64,000 bases of DNA from Streptomyces sp. NRRL S-350 (lineage in GTDB: Bacteria; Actinomycetota; Actinomycetes; Streptomycetales; Streptomycetaceae). Shown piece after piece: positions 56,987-64,000 of the stretch. A program made the position numbers and the translations under genes. Position 1 is the first letter of the stretch, and each line of letters starts with the position of its first letter. The notes beneath the pieces were generated by a model that saw nothing but the letters and a program-made list of their open reading frames with translations, had not been told where the DNA came from and searched no databases. The DNA is taken from positions 62,001 to 126,000 of the forward strand of contig NZ_JOHO01000001.1 of the NCBI RefSeq assembly GCF_000719705.1. Direction: 5' to 3'.

Positions 56987-59353
56987 TCAGCTGGCGGTCT
57001 GTGCGACCCGCTCGTCCTCGGTGGTCGGCGGAAGGCCTTCGGCGCGGTCCGGCCACTGGAACACCAGCCTGCAGCGCTTCTTGTCCAGCACATGACCCGC
57101 GGGCAGCAGATCGTCTGGCGTGTCGGCCGGGTAGGCGGTCAGGGCCGGGTCGGCGTGCTTGCTGTTGTCGTCGGCGCGCACGGTGCGGTCCCAGGCCCGC
57201 ACGGTTGCCACCAGTTGCTCGGCCAGTCGCGGCCCCTGCTCACCGAAAGCGTGGACGACCCACTCCCATTCCTTGTCCTCGGGGCAGTCGCCGTCCCGGG
57301 TTTGGACGTAGGTCAGGTAGGCCAGGGAGGCTTCGCCGAGGATCGCGGGCACGTCTTGATCCTTGGCGATGTCGGTGACACCACTTTCCGGGTCTTGGTG
57401 GGCGGCCAGACGGCAGAAGCCGGGCAGGGTGGTGGCGACGTACAGCTGGAGCGAGCCGAAGTAGGCGTTGGCCCCCATGGTCACGCCGGTGGCGGCCTCG
57501 TGCCGCGGGCCGCGCAGCGCCTCTTCCATCCCTTGTGTGGGGAGGGCGGTGCCGTGCTCGAAGCGCAGCGTCAGCTCGCCCTGGAGGAGGTCGACGGTCG
57601 GGATGGAGCGGGCCTGCTGTCCCTGGTCGCGGACGAAGCCGCAGTAGGTGAAGCCGCGCGCGTGGAGCACCTGGCCGCGTCGCTCGAAGGTGATGGCCCG
57701 GGTGTAGCCGCCGATCTCGAGCGGCAGGACCAGGCGCCCGCCTTCGGTCAGTTGTTCCCGCCAGGCCGGGGCGATGTCCCAGCAGTTGTAGGTGATCACG
57801 CTGGCGTCGAAGCCGCCGCGCGGCACGAGGGGTGCGGGCGCGCCGAGGGCTGCGTCCGCCTCGACGACGGTGACGCGTCCGCTGCCGGCCTCCGTGGTGA
57901 ACCGGCGGGTGCGGTGGACCACCCACGGGTCGATGTCCACGGTGACCACGCGCCCCGTAGGGCCGGAGACGTGGGCGAGCAGCTCCGCGTTGTAGCCCCC
58001 GGAGCCCGCCTCGAACACGATGGCGCCCGGTGCCGGGTCCATGCTGCGGATCATGTCGGCCTGGAGCCAGGCGGCGGAGACCGAGCTGATCGCCCTCCCG
58101 TTCCCGTCGCGCCGGGTGGTGACGGCCCTGTCCCCGCCGTCGTACGCGGTCGCTAGGTCTGCTTCGGGGGCGAAGCGGTGGCGTGGCACGGTCCGGAGTG
58201 CTTCCTGGACTCGCTCGGAGGGTGCCCAGCCGCCGTCCATGACTGTTTGCGTCATCGCCTCGCGCAGCCGAACGGCCTCGGCCGGCTCCCCGGAAACGGA
58301 GGGCTGGTCGACCGCGAGGGGGTAGGCGGTCACGGCCGGCAGGGTGGGGATGACCCCGGGCCAGACGGCGTCGAGCGCCGCCGCGGCCGGGGCGAAGATG
58401 TCGCCGGCGCATGCCAAGGAGTGGAGGTCGAACCATTCCCACCGGTCGAACAGCGCCGGCTCCCTGACGGCCAGTTCTCCGGTCCAGCTGGTGATGCGGA
58501 CGACCGCCGTGAGCCTCGGTACGCCGTGGCTGTCGTCGACGAGCATCGTCAGCACGTGGGCGTCGCCCGGTGCGGCGACCAGGCCGGTTTCTTCGGCGAG
58601 TTCGCGCACCGCGGCTGCGGCGAAGTCCTCGGGCCCGGCGGTCTTGCCTCCCGGCAGCTCCAGCATGCCGCGACGGGAGCGGCCGAGCAGGACCCGCCCG
58701 GCAGCGTCGGTGACGACGGCCAGCGCCCCGGTGAGGGCGTGGCCGGTGGTCGGCGACTTCTCCACCGCCCGGGCGTCGGCGTGGCAGGGGCCGCGCAGGA
58801 CCAGGACGGCCAGCCCGTCGGCGTCCAGCCGCTGCGCCGTCTCCCAGCCGCTGGTGACCAGGGCGATCTCGTCCTCGCCCAGGGCGATGGCGCGCCGCTC
58901 CTGCGGAGTGTCCTCGACCACCGGGGTGATGACGACGAGCGCGCCGCCCTTGCGCAGCCGCTCACCCAGGCCGTGCAGAACGCGCCCGCGGTCGTGCAGG
59001 AACGGGTACATCAGGCGCAGGATGACCAGGTCGTAGCCGTCCTCGTGCAGCGCGGCCGGGTCGTCGCGCTCGATGTCCAGGTGCAGCCAGCGCACGCCCT
59101 CGACGTCACCGTGCTCCTCCCGGGCCCGGGCCAGGGCGCTGTCGGCGAAGTCGGCGGCGTCCACGGTGTAGCCGACGGAGGCGAGGTGGACGGCCAGCTC
59201 GCCGGTGCCGCAGCCCACCTCGAGTGCCCGTCCGCCGCCCTCGGGGGCGGGGACGTGCTCGGCCAGCAGCTCCCGCTCGGTGCCACCGAGCGGCCTGAAG
59301 CCCAGGCCCTCCTCGTAGTGCTGCTCCCATTCCTCCTGCGCGATGTACCCCAC
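56987..59353 (-). CDS. Triple fusion: class I methyltransferase, Nudix, isoaspartate-methyltransferase-like (788 aa)
   Basis: Three enzyme domains in one frame. Residues 1-200: methyltransferase with ALEVGCGTGEL (44-54). Residues about 205-330: a Nudix domain with a canonical box GGKTAGPEDF...RELAEETGL. Residues about 365-640: a protein-L-isoaspartate O-methyltransferase-like domain with VPRHRFAP and FEAGSGGYNAELL; it resembles the 'FxLD system' methyltransferases found with lanthipeptides. The C-terminal 150 residues are unassigned. No lanthipeptide synthase or FxLD peptide is visible, so the target is open. ATG 59353 is the start; RBS GGAAGAG is near. Confidence 0.85.
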   Translation of the reverse strand: MGYIAQEEWEQHYEEGLGFRPLGGTERELLAEHVPAPEGGGRALEVGCGTGELAVHLASVGYTVDAADFADSALARAREEHGDVEGVRWLHLDIERDDPAALHEDGYDLVILRLMYPFLHDRGRVLHGLGERLRKGGALVVITPVVEDTPQERRAIALGEDEIALVTSGWETAQRLDADGLAVLVLRGPCHADARAVEKSPTTGHALTGALAVVTDAAGRVLLGRSRRGMLELPGGKTAGPEDFAAAAVRELAEETGLVAAPGDAHVLTMLVDDSHGVPRLTAVVRITSWTGELAVREPALFDRWEWFDLHSLACAGDIFAPAAAALDAVWPGVIPTLPAVTAYPLAVDQPSVSGEPAEAVRLREAMTQTVMDGGWAPSERVQEALRTVPRHRFAPEADLATAYDGGDRAVTTRRDGNGRAISSVSAAWLQADMIRSMDPAPGAIVFEAGSGGYNAELLAHVSGPTGRVVTVDIDPWVVHRTRRFTTEAGSGRVTVVEADAALGAPAPLVPRGGFDASVITYNCWDIAPAWREQLTEGGRLVLPLEIGGYTRAITFERRGQVLHARGFTYCGFVRDQGQQARSIPTVDLLQGELTLRFEHGTALPTQGMEEALRGPRHEAATGVTMGANAYFGSLQLYVATTLPGFCRLAAHQDPESGVTDIAKDQDVPAILGEASLAYLTYVQTRDGDCPEDKEWEWVVHAFGEQGPRLAEQLVATVRAWDRTVRADDNSKHADPALTAYPADTPDDLLPAGHVLDKKRCRLVFQWPDRAEGLPPTTEDERVAQTAS

Positions 59354-59408
59354 GTCGTGCTCCTCTTCCGGGTGTCGGTCGTTGCCGGGCTGGTCGGGCC
59401 CGGGTCAC

Positions 59409-61229
59409 TCAGCGGGTCGGCTCGGGCGTCGCGGTCGGCGACCCGCTGCTGCAGGCGGTGCGCAGTTGGGCCAGAGTGCGGCGGCCCCGTTCGACGAGCT
59501 CGGGATCGCCGTGGGCGATGCCGTACTGGATGCCGGAGACCGCGTCGAGGACCTGGTGGACGGCGAGGTGCTCCTCCTCGGCCTGCGAGAGGCGCCTGCC
59601 GTAGCCGGCCATCACGGCCTCGTACAGGTCGGGACGCCCGGACCAGGCGTCGGCCAGGCGGACGAAGTCCCGTACGGCCGGGCCCCGCTCGGAGCGCTCG
59701 AAGTCGATCACGTACAGGGTGTCGGCGTCCGAGTCCCAGCGGAGATTGCGCAGCTGGAAGTCGCCGTGGGTGGGAACCAGCTCAAGGTCCGACAGCTGGT
59801 CGGCCTTCGCGGTGACCTGGCGGACGAAGTCTTCGTCGCCAGGGGCGAGGTGGTCGCGGGCGGCGTCGAGGTGCCGCTCCAGCTTCCCGAGCGCCGCCGT
59901 CGCCCCGTCGCCCGGCAGCGCGGGGAGGCTGCGGTGGATCGCGGCCGCGAGTTCCCCGATGCGATGGAAGAGCCGCTGCTGCTCCTCCGGCCGGTACACG
60001 GCGCCGTGCAGGGAGAGGCCGGGCACCGCGGTGATGACGATGGCCCGAAGCCCCGGGTCGGTGGCCACCAGGCGCGGCGCGGCCGGACCCAGGGACGGCA
60101 CCCAGCTCCGGTAGGCCTCGACCTCCCGATTGTGGAAGCGGTCGCTCTGATGGATCTTCACGAACCACTCGCCGCCCTCGCCACCACGTGCCCTCCAGAC
60201 GCGGCTGCCCTCCCGCGCCCAGGATGTGTCGGTCCAGCTGGTGATGCACCCCACCGCCTGCTCGGCGAACTCCCGCACCTGGAGGCCGGGCGCATCCGGG
60301 GCTGCGCCAGCGGAGGCCACCAGGCGCAGCCGGTCCGCCGTCGCCTCGAACTCGATCGGGTCGCCCGGCTCTTGGAAGTGGACGGCGAACTGCTGGCCGG
60401 CCTGGTAGGCGTCGAGTCCGGCCCGGCAGTAGGCCACCATCGGGGAGGGTAGTTCGGCGAGCGGGTACCAGCCCATCGCGTCGCACACGGCAGGCTCCAA
60501 GATGCGCGGATCGCCACTCCAGCGCCGGACCTCAAACAGCACCCCAACGCGCGCTCCGCCACCGGGACTTCGGTGGTGCACCGTGACGGCGTGCCGGACG
60601 TCGGCCGGGTCGATGCCGACCCCGGTCTCCTCCTTCGCTTCGCGGATCAGCGCCTCGACGACGTCTTCGTGCGGGCCGTCGAGGTGCCCGCTGGGAAGGT
60701 GCCACAGGCCTGCGGCGTAGACCTGACCGGCACGGCGGGACAAGAGCACCTCGGGACCGGCCAGCCCTTCCCGGCGCAGGATCACGTGGACGTCGACGGG
60801 CTCCTGGTGGCGGGTTGCGGCGGGCGCGAGCCAGGGGGCGGCTTCGTTCAGGCGGTTCTGGTTGAGCGGCACGTGCGCGGGGTCGACCCGGTGGTCGTCG
60901 AGTGCGGTGACGAGGATGCCAACGACAGCGGTGCCGCCGTAGTCGAGAGCGGCGATGTGGCTGCCGCAGACGGGGCAGAAGCCGCGCTTGGTCTTGCCGG
61001 GGTGGGTGTCGTACCACGCGGGCTCGCCGTGTTCGCCGGTCCAGGACAGGCCGGTCAATGGGAATCCGGTCCACCACTGGAACGGGCTTCCGGACCGGTG
61101 GGAGCAGTGGGCGCACCCGCAAATGTGGGGGTCTTCCGGCTCGCCGGTCACGGTGAAGCGGATTGCTCCGCACAGGCAGCCACCGGAACGGGCACGGGCG
61201 CCGGTAAGGAGATCAGGGAGGCGGGGCAA
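59409..61229 (-). CDS. Triple fusion: GFA-type zinc domain, Nudix, APH-type kinase (606 aa)
   Basis: TTG 61229 follows AAGGAAG with good spacing. Residues 15-135: a glutathione-dependent formaldehyde-activating (GFA/CENP-V) domain with zinc Cys sets GGCLCGAI, CGCAHC and GFCPVCGSH. Residues 145-285: a Nudix domain with box GHLDGPHED...REAKEETG, one residue longer than canonical. Residues about 300-590: an APH-like kinase with HGDFQLRN (about 486) and VIDFE (about 504). The kinase and Nudix halves both suit nucleotides or sugar phosphates; the GFA part is a thiol-adduct binder. I know no described protein with this order. Confidence 0.88.
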   Translation of the reverse strand: MPRLPDLLTGARARSGGCLCGAIRFTVTGEPEDPHICGCAHCSHRSGSPFQWWTGFPLTGLSWTGEHGEPAWYDTHPGKTKRGFCPVCGSHIAALDYGGTAVVGILVTALDDHRVDPAHVPLNQNRLNEAAPWLAPAATRHQEPVDVHVILRREGLAGPEVLLSRRAGQVYAAGLWHLPSGHLDGPHEDVVEALIREAKEETGVGIDPADVRHAVTVHHRSPGGGARVGVLFEVRRWSGDPRILEPAVCDAMGWYPLAELPSPMVAYCRAGLDAYQAGQQFAVHFQEPGDPIEFEATADRLRLVASAGAAPDAPGLQVREFAEQAVGCITSWTDTSWAREGSRVWRARGGEGGEWFVKIHQSDRFHNREVEAYRSWVPSLGPAAPRLVATDPGLRAIVITAVPGLSLHGAVYRPEEQQRLFHRIGELAAAIHRSLPALPGDGATAALGKLERHLDAARDHLAPGDEDFVRQVTAKADQLSDLELVPTHGDFQLRNLRWDSDADTLYVIDFERSERGPAVRDFVRLADAWSGRPDLYEAVMAGYGRRLSQAEEEHLAVHQVLDAVSGIQYGIAHGDPELVERGRRTLAQLRTACSSGSPTATPEPTR

Positions 61230-61353
61230 GGTGGGCTTCCTTCAGGAGGAGCGGTCAGGGCGGACGGATTGACGGAGGAGTGTGCTGCGGCCGGTGTGCT
61301 GGACGCAGTCCGGGACTGTGGCGGCGGGGGCCCGCGGCGGCGCGGCTGGCCCG

Positions 61354-62208
61354 TCACGGGGCTACCAGCAGGTGGACGAGCGTCTTGTCGTCGCCGGGCT
61401 TGGCCCGCGGCCAGCGGTGGCCGATCGGATCGCTCGAGTCGGCCTCTTCGACGAGGTCGAGGACAGCGTCGGGGCCCTCCGTCCGGCACAGGTCCGCGAT
61501 CTGGGGCCACGTCAGGATCTGGTACTTGTCGACGGCCACCGAGGTGCCGTCGGTGGCGATGAGGATGTCGGAGAGGTCTTCCAGTGGCCAGTCGGCGACG
61601 ACGGCGTTCAGCCCGGCCTGGGGTTCGGCCCCCGCGATCCAGTAGCCGCCGGGGACGTTGACCGCGTCGGACAGCCCGTGCATGATCTCCCGCATCAGCT
61701 CCCGATGGCGCCGGTCCCCGATCCGCCCGGCCCCCGAGCGCAGCCGCTCCCACTGCTCCAGGCGCGGGGGACGGTTGCCGACGAGGGCCGCCAGGCGGTC
61801 GTCGGTGAGGACGCGCACCGACCCGTCGAAGCCGACGGCCGCGACGGGGCTGTCGCCGATGGCGGCGGCCTCGAACCTGCTGCCTCGCACCCTGCCGACT
61901 GTCACGGTCGCCTGAGCCGAACTGCCCGGCACCGTCGGCGGAACCAGGTCCAGGGCCTTGGCGGTGCGGCCGATCGCCTCCGCGAGCGCGGTACGCAGGT
62001 CGGTGTCCGGGTCACCGGCGAGCGCGAGGACCTCCTCGGCGAGGATGTCGGCGTAGGTGCCGCCGAGCGCCTCGGCGCCGACGGCGACCGTGGTGACGCC
62101 GTCGACGACGACGATCAGACCCGGCGCGGTACGCACCCGGTCCTCCGATGCCACGCGGGGGCTGCCGGCCCGGGTGGCCGCCGTGATCGTCAACCTGCTG
62201 CTGTGCAT
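61354..62208 (-). CDS. PP2C-family protein phosphatase 2 (284 aa)
   Basis: ATG 62208 has GGAGGAG about five bases upstream. PP2C metal ligands are in LIVVVDGVTT (about residues 31-40) and DILIATDGTS (about 220-229), with AAIGDSPVAAV in the middle. It is a paralogue of the phosphatase at 54111, not a close copy. Downstream of the small ORF at 62243 and the Nudix gene at 62485, all on one strand with short gaps, so the three are probably one transcript. Confidence 0.85.
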   Translation of the reverse strand: MHSSRLTITAATRAGSPRVASEDRVRTAPGLIVVVDGVTTVAVGAEALGGTYADILAEEVLALAGDPDTDLRTALAEAIGRTAKALDLVPPTVPGSSAQATVTVGRVRGSRFEAAAIGDSPVAAVGFDGSVRVLTDDRLAALVGNRPPRLEQWERLRSGAGRIGDRRHRELMREIMHGLSDAVNVPGGYWIAGAEPQAGLNAVVADWPLEDLSDILIATDGTSVAVDKYQILTWPQIADLCRTEGPDAVLDLVEEADSSDPIGHRWPRAKPGDDKTLVHLLVAP

Positions 62209-62242
62209 TCGCTCCTCCAGGAACGCTCGATGGTGTGCGACG

Positions 62243-62488
62243 TCAGGGACGGTCAGGCGGGGGGAACGGCAGAGCGGCGGCGTCCAGACGAACCATGACC
62301 GTGTGGACCTGACCGTCGGGCAGGAAGTCGCGCCGGTAGAGGAACACGGCGTCGCCGCCGTCAGGGGCGGCGACACCTTCCTCCGTGACCGGCAGTCCGC
62401 TCGCCACGGCCCGCAGCTGCTGTTCGGCAGCGGCCGGGCACTGCGCTGAAGGGTCGGGCAGTCGGCTGTGGCGGCCGGCCACACTCAC
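62243..62488 (-). CDS. Small coupled protein of unknown function (81 aa)
   Basis: GTG 62488 overlaps the TGA of the upstream Nudix gene (GTGA) and the third positions are strongly G/C, so this is a real gene although short. The product ends in strands DAVFLYRRDFLP and VHTVMVRLD; it has no Cys cluster or membrane segment. Coupling to the Nudix gene suggests a shared function, perhaps as a partner subunit. Family unknown. Confidence 0.65.
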   Translation of the reverse strand: MSVAGRHSRLPDPSAQCPAAAEQQLRAVASGLPVTEEGVAAPDGGDAVFLYRRDFLPDGQVHTVMVRLDAAALPFPPPDRP

Positions 62489-63054
62489 GCGGTGCCCGCA
62501 GCGGGCGAGCCGGCGAAGGCGGTGGTGCGCTGCGCGGTCAGCAGGACCGCCGCGAGGGTGCCGGCCTCGGTGATCCGGCCGTCGCTGCACATCGCCACCG
62601 CCTGCTCCAGGGGTACCCAGTGCAGCTCCATGTCGGCCTCGCTCGGATCCCGGTGGTGCTCGCCGACGCTCAGGCCCCTGGCGAGGTAGAGGTGTTCGCG
62701 GGTACGCGCGCCGGCGGGCATCCGCCACATCATCGTCAGCAGCTCCACCTCGGAGGCGCGGATGCCGGCTTCCTCGGCCAGTTCCCGATGCGCGGCCGCC
62801 AAGGGGTCTTCACCGCGCTCGCACCCGCCGCCGGGACACATCAGTAGTCGCTGACCGCATACGTAGACGCTCTCCTCCACCAGGGCGATCCGCCGTTGGT
62901 CGTCGAGGGCCACCACGCGCACCCCGTCCACGGACTCGGTGTACTCGTATGTCCCCAGGCTCTGGTCGGAGCGCCGGACCGAGTCGCGGCGCACCATCAC
63001 CCGAAGTCCCGCGTACTCGACGCTCGACGAGACCGTGGTCCAGCCGTCGATCAT
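62485..63054 (-). CDS. Nudix hydrolase, ADP-ribose pyrophosphatase-like (189 aa)
   Basis: ATG 63054 has AAGGAG six bases upstream. The canonical box GGGCERGED...RELAEEAGI lies near residues 74-97, preceded by strands VRVVALDDQRRIALVEE as in ADP-sugar pyrophosphatases. Full-length for that group. It would cleave ADP-ribose or a similar NDP-sugar to AMP and a phosphate ester. It begins a coupled set with the 81-residue protein and the PP2C gene. Confidence 0.88.
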   Translation of the reverse strand: MIDGWTTVSSSVEYAGLRVMVRRDSVRRSDQSLGTYEYTESVDGVRVVALDDQRRIALVEESVYVCGQRLLMCPGGGCERGEDPLAAAHRELAEEAGIRASEVELLTMMWRMPAGARTREHLYLARGLSVGEHHRDPSEADMELHWVPLEQAVAMCSDGRITEAGTLAAVLLTAQRTTAFAGSPAAGTA

Positions 63055-63270
63055 GACTGCTCCTTCTGGCTGCGCGGGGCCGGCGGACGGCCCGGGGTTG
63101 CTTGAAGCGCGAGGTGGGCGCTGAGCTGCGTCGGGTACTCGGCACGGGCGGGGCGCCGCCCAGGCGGGGTATCTGTTGCAGTGTGGGGAGTCACGGGCGT
63201 CTGGGACGGTCGGGCCGGAGCTGAGGCGCCCATGGGTGGACCGTCAGCGCGGCGCCCGGGAAGCGGGTGC

Positions 63271-64000
63271 TCACGCTGTATCCGGTCCGCTTCGTTCAAT
63301 CACCTCGACGGTTCCGGTCTCCAGGGCTCGCAGCGCCGCAGCTACCCGTTCGGCCAGTAGCGGAGGGAGAGCGTTCTGGGCGTCCTTCGGCCCCAGCCAC
63401 CGGGCAGCTCGGATCTCGCCGTCGGGAAAGCGCAGCGACTGTGCCTGAGCGCGCGTCAGCGGCTCAGTGTCGTAGACGTGGCAGGTCAGCGCCCGCCCGT
63501 ACTTGGACAGAGAGGCAGGGTTGCTGTCCACGACCAGCAGCCGGCCGACCGGCACTCGCAGGCCGAGCTCCTCCTCCAGCTCACGGCCAGCGGCCTGCGC
63601 CGGGGTCTCGTGCGCCTCGACCATCCCGCCGGGCAGTTCGAGGTGCGCCTTGTAGCTCGGGTCGAGGACCAGCACCCGGCCGGTGGTGTCCCGCACGAGC
63701 ACGGTGGCCGCCATCATCGGCGCCGGCAGCAGCCGGTAGTGGTCGCGCCGCGGCACCGGGACAGGGCGGCCGTCACGCAGCACCGCAGTGTGGGAGCCGC
63801 GCTCCGCCGCGAGGGCCGCCGCCAGGCGGGCGGCCACTGGCCCGGCCAGCAAGGCGAGCGCCTCCTCGTCGCTGACGAACCGGGCCTCGCGGATCTCGCT
63901 GCTCTGCAGCACCAGGGCGGCCACCTCGATGGCCTTCCCGAGGTGGGCCGCGTAGATGAGGGCGAGGATCGTGCGCCCCCAGCGGAGGGCGGGCACCGTG
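63271..64000 (-). CDS. Nudix protein, probably tandem, N-terminus cut by window edge
   Basis: The frame stays open to the last base, so no start is fixed; GTG 63996 is internal. Visible from the C-terminal side: a complete Nudix domain with canonical box GGMVEAHET...RELEEELGL. Before it come about 70 residues (AIEVAALVLQSSEIREARFVSDEEA) that look like the C-terminal half of another Nudix fold. A tandem-Nudix protein is therefore likely. Substrate unknown. Confidence 0.8.
   Translation of the reverse strand, partial: TVPALRWGRTILALIYAAHLGKAIEVAALVLQSSEIREARFVSDEEALALLAGPVAARLAAALAAERGSHTAVLRDGRPVPVPRRDHYRLLPAPMMAATVLVRDTTGRVLVLDPSYKAHLELPGGMVEAHETPAQAAGRELEEELGLRVPVGRLLVVDSNPASLSKYGRALTCHVYDTEPLTRAQAQSLRFPDGEIRAARWLGPKDAQNALPPLLAERVAAALRALETGTVEVIERSGPDTA

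Noticed and set aside
54960..61353. Lanthipeptide/FxLD cluster around the fusion methyltransferase
   Set aside because: No LanB/LanC-type enzyme, and no short peptide with an F-x-L-D motif and a Ser/Thr/Cys core was seen in the gaps.
1..64000. CRISPR arrays, insertion sequences, riboswitches
   Set aside because: No regularly spaced repeats, transposase motifs or conserved riboswitch cores were seen by eye; a covariance-model search would settle the last point.

Overview
The window reads as high-GC actinomycete DNA, most likely Streptomyces or a close relative. The reasons are coding ORFs with strong G/C third positions, many GTG (and some TTG) starts, GTGA/ATGA start-stop overlaps, an initiator tRNA with an actinobacterial-type C1:T72 end, a membrane-anchored Ser/Thr kinase, DUF2637 and DUF3307 proteins, and probable leaderless genes. 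No rRNA, CRISPR array, transposase or integrase was seen.

1-11 kb: a partial gene of unknown function, a Ser/Thr protein kinase, a DUF3307 membrane protein preceded by a coupled small ORF, an HTH protein, tRNA-fMet, a protein built from two repeats, a membrane protein, a DUF2637 protein and a prepilin peptidase. 11-23 kb looks like a plasmid or integrated-plasmid maintenance block, partly of lower GC. It holds a ribbon-helix-helix/Doc-like pair, a ParA ATPase with a repeat-containing partner, a FIC protein, a large putative replication initiator, a primase-polymerase and a P-loop ATPase. A mirror-symmetric array of ten TGACGC hexamers just beyond these genes is a candidate origin or partition site. 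No transfer ATPase is visible, so plasmid versus integrated remnant cannot be decided here.

23-27 kb: GNAT acetyltransferase, a small protein, a P-loop kinase, a decayed XRE regulator, an HD phosphohydrolase and an intact HTH regulator. 27.5-36.9 kb is a compact eight-gene plus-strand unit: three divergent HprK-type P-loop proteins, a truncated MDR reductase, a TIM-barrel protein, an APH/homoserine-kinase-like kinase, a fusion of an adenosylhomocysteinase-like domain to a Gfo/Idh oxidoreductase, and a Nudix protein. A 15-bp-stem terminator follows it. I do not recognise it as a described pathway and consider it the best candidate for an undescribed system.

37-64 kb is mostly minus strand and rich in nucleotide-handling enzymes: Nudix domains in five further proteins, several as unusual fusions (methyltransferase-Nudix-isoaspartate methyltransferase; GFA-Nudix-APH; deoxyribosyltransferase-like-Nudix; a probable tandem Nudix cut by the window edge), two 2H phosphoesterases (one frameshifted), two endonuclease/exonuclease/phosphatase proteins, two PP2C phosphatases, a PIG-L deacetylase, a SAM methyltransferase, a PhzF protein, a TOPRIM protein and several proteins of unknown function. 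All function calls come from reading motifs by eye; no database search was run.
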